From: Paracoccaceae bacterium
Lineage (GTDB): Bacteria > Pseudomonadota > Alphaproteobacteria > Rhodobacterales > Rhodobacteraceae
Assembly (NCBI GenBank): GCA_016938875.1
Contig: JAFGTV010000020.1
Span: 62,001 to 126,000 of the forward strand
Direction: 5' to 3'
DNA: 64,000 bases
Shown here: piece by piece, positions 16,913 through 24,631 of the stretch
How the letters are laid out: every line of letters starts with the position of its first letter
Numbering within the stretch: the stretch's first letter is position 1
Notes under the pieces: generated by a model
The model's database searches: none
What the model saw: the letters and a program-made list of their open reading frames with translations, nothing else
What the model was told of the DNA's origin: nothing
Program-made: the position numbers and the translations under genes

Positions 16913-18999
16913 GCGGGCACCATGCCGACCAGGGCGGGGCGCGCGTTGGTGCCAATCTCTTCAAACGACAGAACCGAGGCCGCGATCCCCTTTGCGGACA
17001 GCGCCGTGCGCAGAAAGCGGCGGCGCCGGCCCGAGGTGGCGATAATCGGGAAAACACCGTTTTCCCCGGCCCGCGCCAAGCGTTCCGAGACCGCACTGGC
17101 CAGGCGGTTGAACTCTTCGGGGGGCAGGGCCACGTCGGGCGGACCATGCTCGCCCCCGATTTGATGCGCGGTGAACCGCTCTTCCCATTCGGGGGCCAGT
17201 TGCAAGAGCGGCAGCGTGCCATCGGTGCGCCGGTGTTCTGCCACCAGCTGAAACCCCAGTCGTCGGCGGACATGTTCGCACAGTCCCTCTGCGCTGGCAT
17301 GGCTTGGGCGGGCCTCGGCGATGGCCTCCAGAATCAGCGGCAGGTTGCGGATCGACACCCGCTCTTCCAACAGCAGGCGGAGCACGGCAAGCAGCAGGTC
17401 CGGGGGCACCTTGTCCGGCACCAATTCGTCAATCATGCGGCGGTTGGCGGCGGCACGGTCGGCGTCGGACAGGTTGCTCAGCTCATCCAGCATACGCCGA
17501 AGGGCCTTGTTGGTCAGCAGCCGCGCAAAGTTACGTTTCACGACCTCCAGCAGGTGGGTCGCCAACACCTCTGAGGGGTTGACGACGGTGACGCCTTGCA
17601 AGGCCAACGCTTCGCGTCGATCCGCGGCAACCCAGCGCGCGGGGGCGCCGTAAACCGGCTCTCGCACATCCTCGCCGGGAGGCAGGGCATCGGCTTTTTC
17701 AGCCTGCAGCGCCAGAACCTGATCGGGGCGCAGCCGATCGCGGGCCTGTTCGACCCCCTGGATGCGCATGACGTAAGTGCCCGCGGGCAGGGCCCCGTTA
17801 TCAGTCAACCGGATTTCGGGCAGGATCAGGCCAAAGCTTTCGGCCACATGGTGACGCATCGAGGTGATCCGCCCCTCGATCCCCGTGGCGGGGTCCAGAA
17901 CCATACCCACCAGGTCGGGCGCGAATTCCAGGTGGATATCGTCCAGATCCAGCAAATCGCCCAGTCGGGTCGGGGGGGCGACGCGATCTTCGGCACGGTT
18001 GGGCATGCTCGCCGCCGCGGCCTCGCGCTCTGTCCGGCGGGCGACGACAAGCGCGGACGCGCCCAGAACCATCGCCCCGGCCATGAACGGCACGAACGGC
18101 AGGCCCGGGACCAGCGCGAAAAGCGCCAGCAGAACCGCGACCGTGGCCAAGGCGGCGGGATGTCGGCCCAGTTGGCTGAGCAGCGCCAGGTCGGCCGTCC
18201 CCGTCGCCCCGCCGCGCGACAACAAGAGAGCCGCGGCAATCGAAATGATGACGGCGGGGATCTGGGTGACCAGGCCGTCGCCCACTGTCAGGATCGCATA
18301 GGTCTCGAACGCTTGGCCGATCGGCATGCCGTGTATGATGACGCCCATCGCCAGGCCCATGACCAGGTTCAACAGCGTGATCAAAAGCCCCGCGACCGCG
18401 TCGCCTTTTACGAATTTCGAGGCCCCGTCGAGCGAGCCGAAAAACGTGGTTTCGGCCTGTTCACGCTCGCGCCGGATCTTGGCCTCGGCATGGTCGATGG
18501 CCCCGGCAGCCATGTCGCTGTCGATGGCCAGCTGTTTGCCCGGCATCCCGTCCAGCGCAAAGCGCGCGCCGACCTCTGCCATGCGGCCCGCGCCCTTGGT
18601 GATGACGATGAAGTTCACGATCATCAGCACACCGAACACCACCAGGCCCAGGAAGACACTGCCGCCCATGACGAACATGGCGAACCCTTCGATGACATCG
18701 CCCGCCGCCCCGGTGCCGGTATGGCCCTGGCCGATGATCAGTTTCGTCGATGAAACGTTGAGCGACAGCCGCAGCATCAGCGCGGCCAGCAGGATCGTTG
18801 GGAAGGCCGAGAAATCCAGCGGGCGTTCGATAAAGAGCGTGACGGTAAAGATCAGGATCGCAATCGCGAAAGACGCCGCAAGGCCGACATCCAATACCCA
18901 GGCAGGCATCGGCAGGATCATCATCACGATGATCGCCATCAGGGCCAGAGCCAGCAGAATGGTTGGGCGGAAGATGTCGCCAAGTGTCAGCTTTGGCAT
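16909..18999 (-). CDS. flhA: Flagellar export gate protein FlhA
   Basis: Largest export gate component; forms the nonameric cytoplasmic ring that receives substrates. The 696-residue product has an N-terminal half with about eight membrane helices, including the FHIPEP-family stretch VVFGVLMIVNFIVITKGAGR. The C-terminal cytoplasmic half contains ATHLLEVVKRNFARLLTN and LSVADR-like NLSDADRAAANRRMI. Full length. It follows the SltF-like gene by 3 bases in the long minus-strand operon. Confidence 0.97.
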   Translation of the reverse strand: MPKLTLGDIFRPTILLALALMAIIVMMILPMPAWVLDVGLAASFAIAILIFTVTLFIERPLDFSAFPTILLAALMLRLSLNVSSTKLIIGQGHTGTGAAGDVIEGFAMFVMGGSVFLGLVVFGVLMIVNFIVITKGAGRMAEVGARFALDGMPGKQLAIDSDMAAGAIDHAEAKIRREREQAETTFFGSLDGASKFVKGDAVAGLLITLLNLVMGLAMGVIIHGMPIGQAFETYAILTVGDGLVTQIPAVIISIAAALLLSRGGATGTADLALLSQLGRHPAALATVAVLLALFALVPGLPFVPFMAGAMVLGASALVVARRTEREAAAASMPNRAEDRVAPPTRLGDLLDLDDIHLEFAPDLVGMVLDPATGIEGRITSMRHHVAESFGLILPEIRLTDNGALPAGTYVMRIQGVEQARDRLRPDQVLALQAEKADALPPGEDVREPVYGAPARWVAADRREALALQGVTVVNPSEVLATHLLEVVKRNFARLLTNKALRRMLDELSNLSDADRAAANRRMIDELVPDKVPPDLLLAVLRLLLEERVSIRNLPLILEAIAEARPSHASAEGLCEHVRRRLGFQLVAEHRRTDGTLPLLQLAPEWEERFTAHQIGGEHGPPDVALPPEEFNRLASAVSERLARAGENGVFPIIATSGRRRRFLRTALSAKGIAASVLSFEEIGTNARPALVGMVPA

Positions 19000-19002
19000 G
19001 GC

Positions 19003-19776
19003 TCAGCCTCCCTCGGCCCGCGGGGCAAAGAGCGACGCGCCGCCCATCGCCGACAAGGGCACCAATGAGCCCAGGGCCCGTCCCGTCCCGCCGGACTGCA
19101 ACAGCGGATATGCATTGATCCGTGGCATTGCCGGGGTTTTGGGAGGGCTGGTCTGTGGAGTGTCCGTTCCGCCGGTGGCCGCAGGCGGGGCAGCGTCCAG
19201 CCCGGCAAGGATGCGGTCGAAGCGATCGCGATACCGGTTGGCATAGGACGGGGTGCGCGAATGATAGGCCCCCGCCGCGCGGCTCCAATCCCCGGTTTCG
19301 CGGTAAAGCTCGGCCAGAAAACGCGCCGCATAAAGGGCGTTTGCCTGGGGGTCGAACATCTGCGTGATCGAAGAAAAGCCTTGGCCGTGCCATTTGTAGT
19401 TCAGCTGGAAACATCCAACATCAAAGCTGCGCGCGCCACGTTTGAAATGGGTCTCGACATAGCTTTGGGCCGTCTGCGGATCATCGAACCACTTACCCTT
19501 ACCCTCCATGTTGACGGTCCAGGGCCATGGCGTCGTACGCCCGCCCCGACTGCGGCCTGTTTCGGTCAAAGAGATCGCGCGCAAGACCGCAAGCGGCACG
19601 CCGGTCGCATGGGCGGCGCGCTGGGCCGCAACCTCGCACAATTGCGCTGGGTCGGCCGCGGTCCGGGCCGCCGCCTGTGGTGACGCCCAAACCGTCGCCA
19701 GAACAACGAAGAGTCCAGCCAACCGGACCGCGTGGCGCCCGGGAAACGGGCATTTCGATTGTCGGGGATATGCCAT
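19003..19776 (-). CDS. sltF: Lytic transglycosylase, SltF-like flagellar peptidoglycan hydrolase
   Basis: A 257-residue exported enzyme: signal peptide (about 1-38), then a transglycosylase SLT domain with the catalytic-glutamate block RAISLTETGRSRGG (Glu72 likely). It is followed by FDVGCFQLNYKWHGQGF and AARFLAELYRETGDWSRAAGAYHS (core FLAELYRETGDWSRAAGAYH), which match the family's substrate-groove motifs. The last 60 residues are a Pro/Thr-rich tail. Its position just before flhA suggests it opens the cell wall for the rod, complementing the flgJ-like protein that lacks a muramidase domain. The name follows Rhodobacter SltF by context and is not proven. Confidence 0.82.
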   Translation of the reverse strand: MAYPRQSKCPFPGRHAVRLAGLFVVLATVWASPQAAARTAADPAQLCEVAAQRAAHATGVPLAVLRAISLTETGRSRGGRTTPWPWTVNMEGKGKWFDDPQTAQSYVETHFKRGARSFDVGCFQLNYKWHGQGFSSITQMFDPQANALYAARFLAELYRETGDWSRAAGAYHSRTPSYANRYRDRFDRILAGLDAAPPAATGGTDTPQTSPPKTPAMPRINAYPLLQSGGTGRALGSLVPLSAMGGASLFAPRAEGG

Positions 19777-19854
19777 TCTGGCCTGTCCGGATCTGTAAAG
19801 CTGTCCCCAACCTAGGGGCCATCGGTTTAGAAAGATTGAATGCCGCCAGGTGGT

Positions 19855-22053
19855 TCAGGGCTGCGGTACAGCAGCGCCAAGAACACCCCGCAGACGGTCC
19901 CGCATTCGCGCGCTGTCCGCCAAGACCGCGCGGGCAGCGGCAAGGCTGGGCTCTTGGGGCAGTTCGGCGGTGCGTGCCTGGGCCCGTTCCGCCGCAAGGG
20001 CGACCCGGGCCTCGCCCCCAACAGCCTGCACCGCGTCCCAGTCACGCGCACGCCAGGACAAAGCGGATTGCCGCCCGGTCTGGCCCGCTGCGCCGAAATA
20101 ATCCGCCGCCGCCTTCAGATCACCCTGGCGCTGGGCCGCCTCGCCGCGCAGGACATCTGCTTGGGAACCGTCCAGCCCGCCCAGATACTGCTGGGCCTGT
20201 CCAGGCCTGTTTCCAGCCAGCGCCAAACGCGCGCGAACCAGGCGCTCTTCGGTCGATCCTTGGGGGGCGATTCCGGCCAGAATCTCTTCGGCTCTCTGGG
20301 CAAAGCCCAGCCGCGTCATGCGATCGGCAACGGCGAGCCATGCCTCGGGGCTGGCCGCCAGGTCCGGGTGGGTCAACGCGCCCGCATAGGCCTGGTAGAG
20401 CATGTCGGCATCCGCGCCATCGCGCGCCAGGCCCAGGACCAGGGCGCTGGCCAAGTCTTGCTGACCCTCTAGCCCGTGATGGGCCAGCAAGCGAAAGGCC
20501 GTCGCGAAATCGCCAAGCGCGCCGTGCCCGCGAATCGCCAGGGACAAAAGACGGGCCCCGAGCGCCGTCCCCCGCCGCTCGAACGCCAGGGCCTCTGCAA
20601 GACCTATGTCATCCGGAGCAGGGGGTTGGCCGGTCGCCAGCTCTGTCTCAAGGCGCAGGACCAGCGCGTCGGGCGTCGCGCGCCCTCCCTGGGAAAGGAC
20701 ATCGTCGATGCGTGCATCAGCGACGGCATCCTCACCATGCGAGAGATCAAGCCGCGCTTCGACCAAGGTCAACTCCTCTGATCTTGTTGCATCGCCAGAA
20801 CGGGCGATGGCGTTGCGAATGCCAGTCGCCGTGGACAAATCCCCGGCCGCCAGGAACCTTTCGGCAAGAGCGGGGCCAAGGTGGCGGCGCAGATGGGGTG
20901 CCAATTCGGAAAAACTGCGAATGACGGCAGCCGTATCCAGACCGTCGCCCGGTGGCAGGTCCGCTCGCGCCATCGCGGCCCACAGCGCAACCCGCGAGGG
21001 ACAGGACAGTTGACCGTCGAACAGGCCAGGGTGCATCGCACGGCCATTGTCGAGGATCGATGCCATCTCACGCCAAACCGATGCGCCGGGCGTATCGATT
21101 GCGAAAACCCGAAGCACCATCAGCGCCTCTGCCCCGAATCCCAAGGCGAGATAAGCCCGTGCCAATTCCGCCGCAGCGGCGGGATCGGCACGATCGCGGA
21201 CGGTGACAAGTGCGGCGCGCCGCTGGGCAATCAGCGCACCGGGCGGGTGATCGGCGCCCCAGGCGGTGAGGTCAAAATATGCGTCAGGCAGGCAGGGTTT
21301 ACCTTGTTCGGTATCTGCCTTTCCATCGGGGACCAAACCACGATCAATACTGGTCTCGATCTGCATGTTGGACCGCTGCAAAGCGTTCAGAAGCGGGACA
21401 GGGTTGGCATCGGGCGGGGTCGGCGGGACCACTGGTTCGGGCGGTTCCGACCTGCCGGGCGCAAGCGCGGGATCAAGCAAGCCTTGGGATGCGGCCCGCC
21501 CGATTTGACGCATGAGTTCAGACCGGGCCGATGCCACGCGCGAATCAGTAGAAACGGGGTCCGCGACGGGCGAAACGAATTCGCCAATCACCTGCACCGG
21601 CGGCCTGCGGCCGACGTCCATTGGCAATTGCACTGGTGGCGAAGAGGCCACCGCTGCATGATCGAGCGGTTCCTCAAACGGCGAATCCACTGGCGCCGGT
21701 CCTGTGTACAGATCGACGACAAGCACCCCTGGGCGCAGCAAGAACGCCTTGGCATGGACGTTTTCTGAAACATCCAACCTGATTGATCCGGGCGCGGTCA
21801 GACCGATTTCGACCAGCCGTAGGCGCGGGATCCTGTCAAAAACCCTCGACGTGTCGAAGGACAGGTCGGCATTGGCAAACCGCAGCAAATACCCGTCATT
21901 GTCCCGGCCCAGTGACCATGGCTCTGGCGTCGGGGTCTCGAACACGACCCGCGAAAAATCCGGATGCTCGCCAGAGCGAATCGCGACGGTCTGCGCAAGG
22001 GTCGGCGTAGCCGCGAAAAGCCAGAACAGCATGAGAAACGCCCGGAGGATCAT
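19855..22053 (-). CDS. AMIN-like/TPR periplasmic protein of unknown function in the motA-flhA operon
   Basis: A 732-residue exported protein: signal peptide (about 1-20, ending in TLAQ). Next comes a beta-rich domain (about 22-118) with EHPDFSRVVFETP and FLLRPGVLVVDLYTG, resembling AMIN domains that bind peptidoglycan. A Pro-rich spacer follows, then about 450 residues of Ala/Leu-rich helical repeats of TPR character (for example AYLALGFGAEALMVL and ALSWRARDWDAVQAVGG). It overlaps motA by 4 bases. I know no established function; periplasmic scaffolding of the motor or stator is plausible from domains and context. Confidence 0.75.
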   Translation of the reverse strand: MILRAFLMLFWLFAATPTLAQTVAIRSGEHPDFSRVVFETPTPEPWSLGRDNDGYLLRFANADLSFDTSRVFDRIPRLRLVEIGLTAPGSIRLDVSENVHAKAFLLRPGVLVVDLYTGPAPVDSPFEEPLDHAAVASSPPVQLPMDVGRRPPVQVIGEFVSPVADPVSTDSRVASARSELMRQIGRAASQGLLDPALAPGRSEPPEPVVPPTPPDANPVPLLNALQRSNMQIETSIDRGLVPDGKADTEQGKPCLPDAYFDLTAWGADHPPGALIAQRRAALVTVRDRADPAAAAELARAYLALGFGAEALMVLRVFAIDTPGASVWREMASILDNGRAMHPGLFDGQLSCPSRVALWAAMARADLPPGDGLDTAAVIRSFSELAPHLRRHLGPALAERFLAAGDLSTATGIRNAIARSGDATRSEELTLVEARLDLSHGEDAVADARIDDVLSQGGRATPDALVLRLETELATGQPPAPDDIGLAEALAFERRGTALGARLLSLAIRGHGALGDFATAFRLLAHHGLEGQQDLASALVLGLARDGADADMLYQAYAGALTHPDLAASPEAWLAVADRMTRLGFAQRAEEILAGIAPQGSTEERLVRARLALAGNRPGQAQQYLGGLDGSQADVLRGEAAQRQGDLKAAADYFGAAGQTGRQSALSWRARDWDAVQAVGGEARVALAAERAQARTAELPQEPSLAAARAVLADSARMRDRLRGVLGAAVPQP

Positions 22054-22919
22054 GCGGCCTCCTGCTTGGCAGCCTTAAGTGCCTCTTCGAGATCGGTATA
22101 GCTGGGGCGGCTGTGACCCGGGGTGTTCTGGCGGCCCACCTCGATGCAGATCGTCGGCGGATGGTTATAGAGATTGGCAACCAACACCTCGCGGATGAGG
22201 TGATAGAAATGCCCATCCTCCTCGATCACGGCGCGCAGCTTGGTCGAGAACGGACCGACCAGCCCGTAGGCCAAAAACACCCCCAGAAAGGTGCCGACCA
22301 GCGCGCCACCAATCATTTTTCCCAAAATTTCAGGGGGTTGGTCGATTGATCCCATGGTCTTGATCACGCCCAAAACCGCCGCGACGATCCCCAGCGCGGG
22401 CAGGCCGTCAGCCACGGTTTGCAGCGCATGACTGGAATGCAGCGCGTGGTTGAGTTGCGCCTCAAGCCGTTTTTCGAGCACCTCTTCCACCTGGTGGGGA
22501 TCATCGTAGTTCATCCCCGCCGCGCGCAGGGTGTCGCAGATCAACTCGACCGCGTCGCGATCGGCGGCGATCTTGGGATAGCGGGCGAAAATTGACGACT
22601 CGGCCGGGGTTTCGATGTGGCCTTCCAGCTCCAGCGGATTTTGCCGGGCAATCCGGATCAACTCGAACAAAAGGCACAGCAGGTCGCGGTAATCGTCGTG
22701 CTTCCACTTGGGGCCTTTGAACACCTTGCCGAGGTCGCGCAGCGTGTGCTTGATCGCGGGAAAATCGTTGCTGAGCACGAAGGCCCCCACTGCGGCGCCA
22801 CCGATCATCGACATCTCGTACGGCAGCGAGTGCAGGATGATCCCCAGCTTACCGCCCGCCGCGACATAGCCACCGAACACCATCACGAAGATGAGGACGA
22901 TCCCGACGATGCCGATCAT
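22050..22919 (-). CDS. motA: Flagellar motor stator protein MotA
   Basis: Stator subunit that conducts protons and pushes on the rotor. The 289-residue product has the four-helix MotA layout: two N-terminal helices, a cytoplasmic loop with FELIRIARQNPLELEGHIE, and two C-terminal helices including the proline-marked DGLPALGIVAAVLGVIKTMG and GALVGTFLGVFLAYGLVGP. ATG at 22919 gives MIGIVGIVLI. Its usual partner motB is 27 kb away at 50356. A 64-base gap separates it from the motE-like gene. Confidence 0.96.
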   Translation of the reverse strand: MIGIVGIVLIFVMVFGGYVAAGGKLGIILHSLPYEMSMIGGAAVGAFVLSNDFPAIKHTLRDLGKVFKGPKWKHDDYRDLLCLLFELIRIARQNPLELEGHIETPAESSIFARYPKIAADRDAVELICDTLRAAGMNYDDPHQVEEVLEKRLEAQLNHALHSSHALQTVADGLPALGIVAAVLGVIKTMGSIDQPPEILGKMIGGALVGTFLGVFLAYGLVGPFSTKLRAVIEEDGHFYHLIREVLVANLYNHPPTICIEVGRQNTPGHSRPSYTDLEEALKAAKQEAA

Positions 22920-22983
22920 GGCCGATGCTCCGCTGTGGCTGTGTGTCGCCGAACCCTCGCAGGTCGGCGTTAACAAAGGCTGA

Positions 22984-23577
22984 TTACTGTTTGGGGGCGC
23001 GGGCGTTGCGACCCGCCAGAATCACGCTGATCGAATAGGCGACCGTCGGGTCCAGACCCGCCATGACGGCGGCAGCCGCATCCGGGCGCATCCGGCCCAC
23101 GAAACCGGCTGCGAACTCCGGATCCATCTGGGTAAAGAGCGCGGCGGCCTGGTCGGGCTTCATTTTCTCGTAAACGGCGGTCAGCCGGGAAATATCCGAT
23201 TCGGCGGCGTCATCTGCCAGGGTCAGCGTCGACTTTAGCGCGGCCTCGGCCGCCTCAAGGGATCGCATCTGGCGGGTAATTTCCTCTTCCGCGATTTCCA
23301 GGGTCGCCGCGCGGTCCTCCAGCATCGCCTGGCGGGAGTCGAGTTCTGCCGCGCGCGCCTGCAGGGCGGCCAGGACGACCGCGATGTCGGGGGGCGGTGG
23401 ACAGGGGTCGACTGTATCCTCCACGACCGGTTCGGGCGCGGTCAGGTTGCGCAATTCGGCGGTCAGGGCCTGCGCGGTGCCGCCCCCGAACCGGATCAGG
23501 CCCGAGGCCAGGAATAGCCCCGCGATCACCGGCAGAACGGCACGTCCCCCGCGTCGGGAAAGGCTCGGCCGGGTCAT
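22984..23577 (-). CDS. MotE-like flagellar protein with MgtE-N-like domain
   Basis: A 197-residue protein with one N-terminal membrane anchor (about 13-30) and a periplasmic coiled coil (70-125, with EEEITRQMRSLEAAEAALKS). The C-terminal domain reads LTAVYEKMKPDQAAALFTQM and MRPDAAAAVMAGLDP, the MgtE intracellular-N/MotE-type repeat. In rhizobia MotE is a periplasmic chaperone of the motor protein MotC. It overlaps the next upstream gene by 4 bases in an operon with motA and fliL, which supports a motor role. Confidence 0.75.
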   Translation of the reverse strand: MTRPSLSRRGGRAVLPVIAGLFLASGLIRFGGGTAQALTAELRNLTAPEPVVEDTVDPCPPPPDIAVVLAALQARAAELDSRQAMLEDRAATLEIAEEEITRQMRSLEAAEAALKSTLTLADDAAESDISRLTAVYEKMKPDQAAALFTQMDPEFAAGFVGRMRPDAAAAVMAGLDPTVAYSISVILAGRNARAPKQ

Positions 23578-23978
23578 TGCGCCGCCTCCGGCAAATGTCG
23601 CCGAAAGAGCAACATAGGCTCGCTATCGGCGCGGTCCTGCGGGGGCCGATCCTGACGCTGAGGGGCGGCAGGGCCAGCGGGCGCCGCCCCCTCGCCAGGA
23701 AGGTCATGCATCGAGGCAACCAGCAGTTCCAGCCGGCGCGCCACATCCTCGGCCCGGTGGGTCAGGCTTTGCAGGCTATCGGTGGAGTGATGGGCCGAGC
23801 TTTGCGCACCCTGAAGCGCACGCGTCATGTCATCCACCTGGGCCGACAGCACGGCAACCGCACCGCCCATTCCCTTTTCCAGGTCATTGAACCGGCGCAA
23901 CCGACGCGCCAGCACAGAACAATAAAGCGCCGCCCCGAGCGCCCCCGAGATCAGCAGGATATCCGCGATCAAGGCCAT
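23574..23978 (-). CDS. Small membrane-anchored flagellar protein (DUF6468-like)
   Basis: A 134-residue protein with one N-terminal transmembrane helix (about 4-22) followed by a coiled coil (NDLEKGMGGAVAVLSAQVDD) and a Pro/Gln-rich tail. It resembles the DUF6468 proteins found near fliL in alphaproteobacteria, by general architecture only. It lies 10 bases after fliL and overlaps the motE-like gene by 4 bases. Function unknown; a stator or basal-body accessory is likely. Confidence 0.55.
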   Translation of the reverse strand: MALIADILLISGALGAALYCSVLARRLRRFNDLEKGMGGAVAVLSAQVDDMTRALQGAQSSAHHSTDSLQSLTHRAEDVARRLELLVASMHDLPGEGAAPAGPAAPQRQDRPPQDRADSEPMLLFRRHLPEAAQ

Positions 23979-23988
23979 GGCGTCCTCC

Positions 23989-24507
23989 TCAGTTCAGAAC
24001 AAATTCGGTGATCAGAAGGTCACGCACGCGCCCTGTTCCGGTCACCAGCTGCACGCGGCGCAACATCTGGGCGCGCAGGGTGATCAGCGTGGCGGGATCC
24101 TCCAGCTCGGCGACATCGACCGCGCGCAGATAGCCGTTGAGCACATCCAGAACACGCGGCATCAGTGTCTCGACCTCGGCCCTGTGGTCATGCGTGACCT
24201 CCAGCTGGGCCTTGAAACGCAAGTGCCGGGCCCGGGACTGGGGCCCCAGGGTAATGATCAGCGGATCGACGGGCACAAAGGCGATATCGGCCAGGGACGG
24301 TTCGCCTCCAGCCCCATCGTGGGCCGACGACGCGCCATGGGCCGACGCGGTCTGCGTCGAATCGTGGTTACCGCCTGAAAACAGACCCGAATACATCGCG
24401 AAAAACCCCACCCCGCCCAGGACCAACGCCAGAACGGCGCCCAGGATCAGCGGCTTTTTCGACGATTTGGCGGTGTTCTCCGCCTCTGCCATGTCTGTGG
24501 TTGCCAT
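23989..24507 (-). CDS. fliL: Flagellar basal-body-associated protein FliL
   Basis: Single-pass membrane protein that surrounds the stator and affects torque. The 172-residue product has a short cytoplasmic tail, a helix at about 19-41, a low-complexity His/Ser linker, and a canonical FliL periplasmic domain: FVPVDPLIITLGPQSRARHLRFK (core PVDPLIITLGPQSRARHLRF), VLDVLNGYLRAVDVAELEDP and a final RVRDLLITEFVLN. It heads the long minus-strand operon to the fliJ-like gene and is divergent from fliF. The less canonical copy is at 14195. Confidence 0.92.
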   Translation of the reverse strand: MATTDMAEAENTAKSSKKPLILGAVLALVLGGVGFFAMYSGLFSGGNHDSTQTASAHGASSAHDGAGGEPSLADIAFVPVDPLIITLGPQSRARHLRFKAQLEVTHDHRAEVETLMPRVLDVLNGYLRAVDVAELEDPATLITLRAQMLRRVQLVTGTGRVRDLLITEFVLN

Positions 24508-24552
24508 GGATCACGCTCCTTCGTCGTCTCAGCCTCTATAGCCGCAGGAGGG

Positions 24553-24567
24553 CTAACCGATTGTTAA
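24553..24567. promoter_or_regulatory. CtrA-like box between fliL and fliF
   Basis: CTAA-N7-TTAA matches 7 of 8 positions of the CtrA consensus and lies in the 124-base divergent gap, 64 bases before the fliF TTG and 45 bases before fliL. It is well placed to control both the ten-gene minus operon and the fliF-fliP operon. Confidence 0.5.
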
Positions 24568-24631
24568 GCCGGGCCTGCAAAGGATGCGGTTGAGAAACGG
24601 GGCAGAAGCCCCAGAGATCGGGAGAACTATC

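Noticed and set aside
17596-18753. A 385-codon plus-strand frame opposite flhA
   Set aside because: Antisense to FlhA, rich in Arg/Gln/His, no family pattern.
24510-24631. Alternative fliF start at 24584
   Set aside because: No good ribosome site, while TTG at 24632 has GGGAGA at the right distance and gives the family N-terminus.
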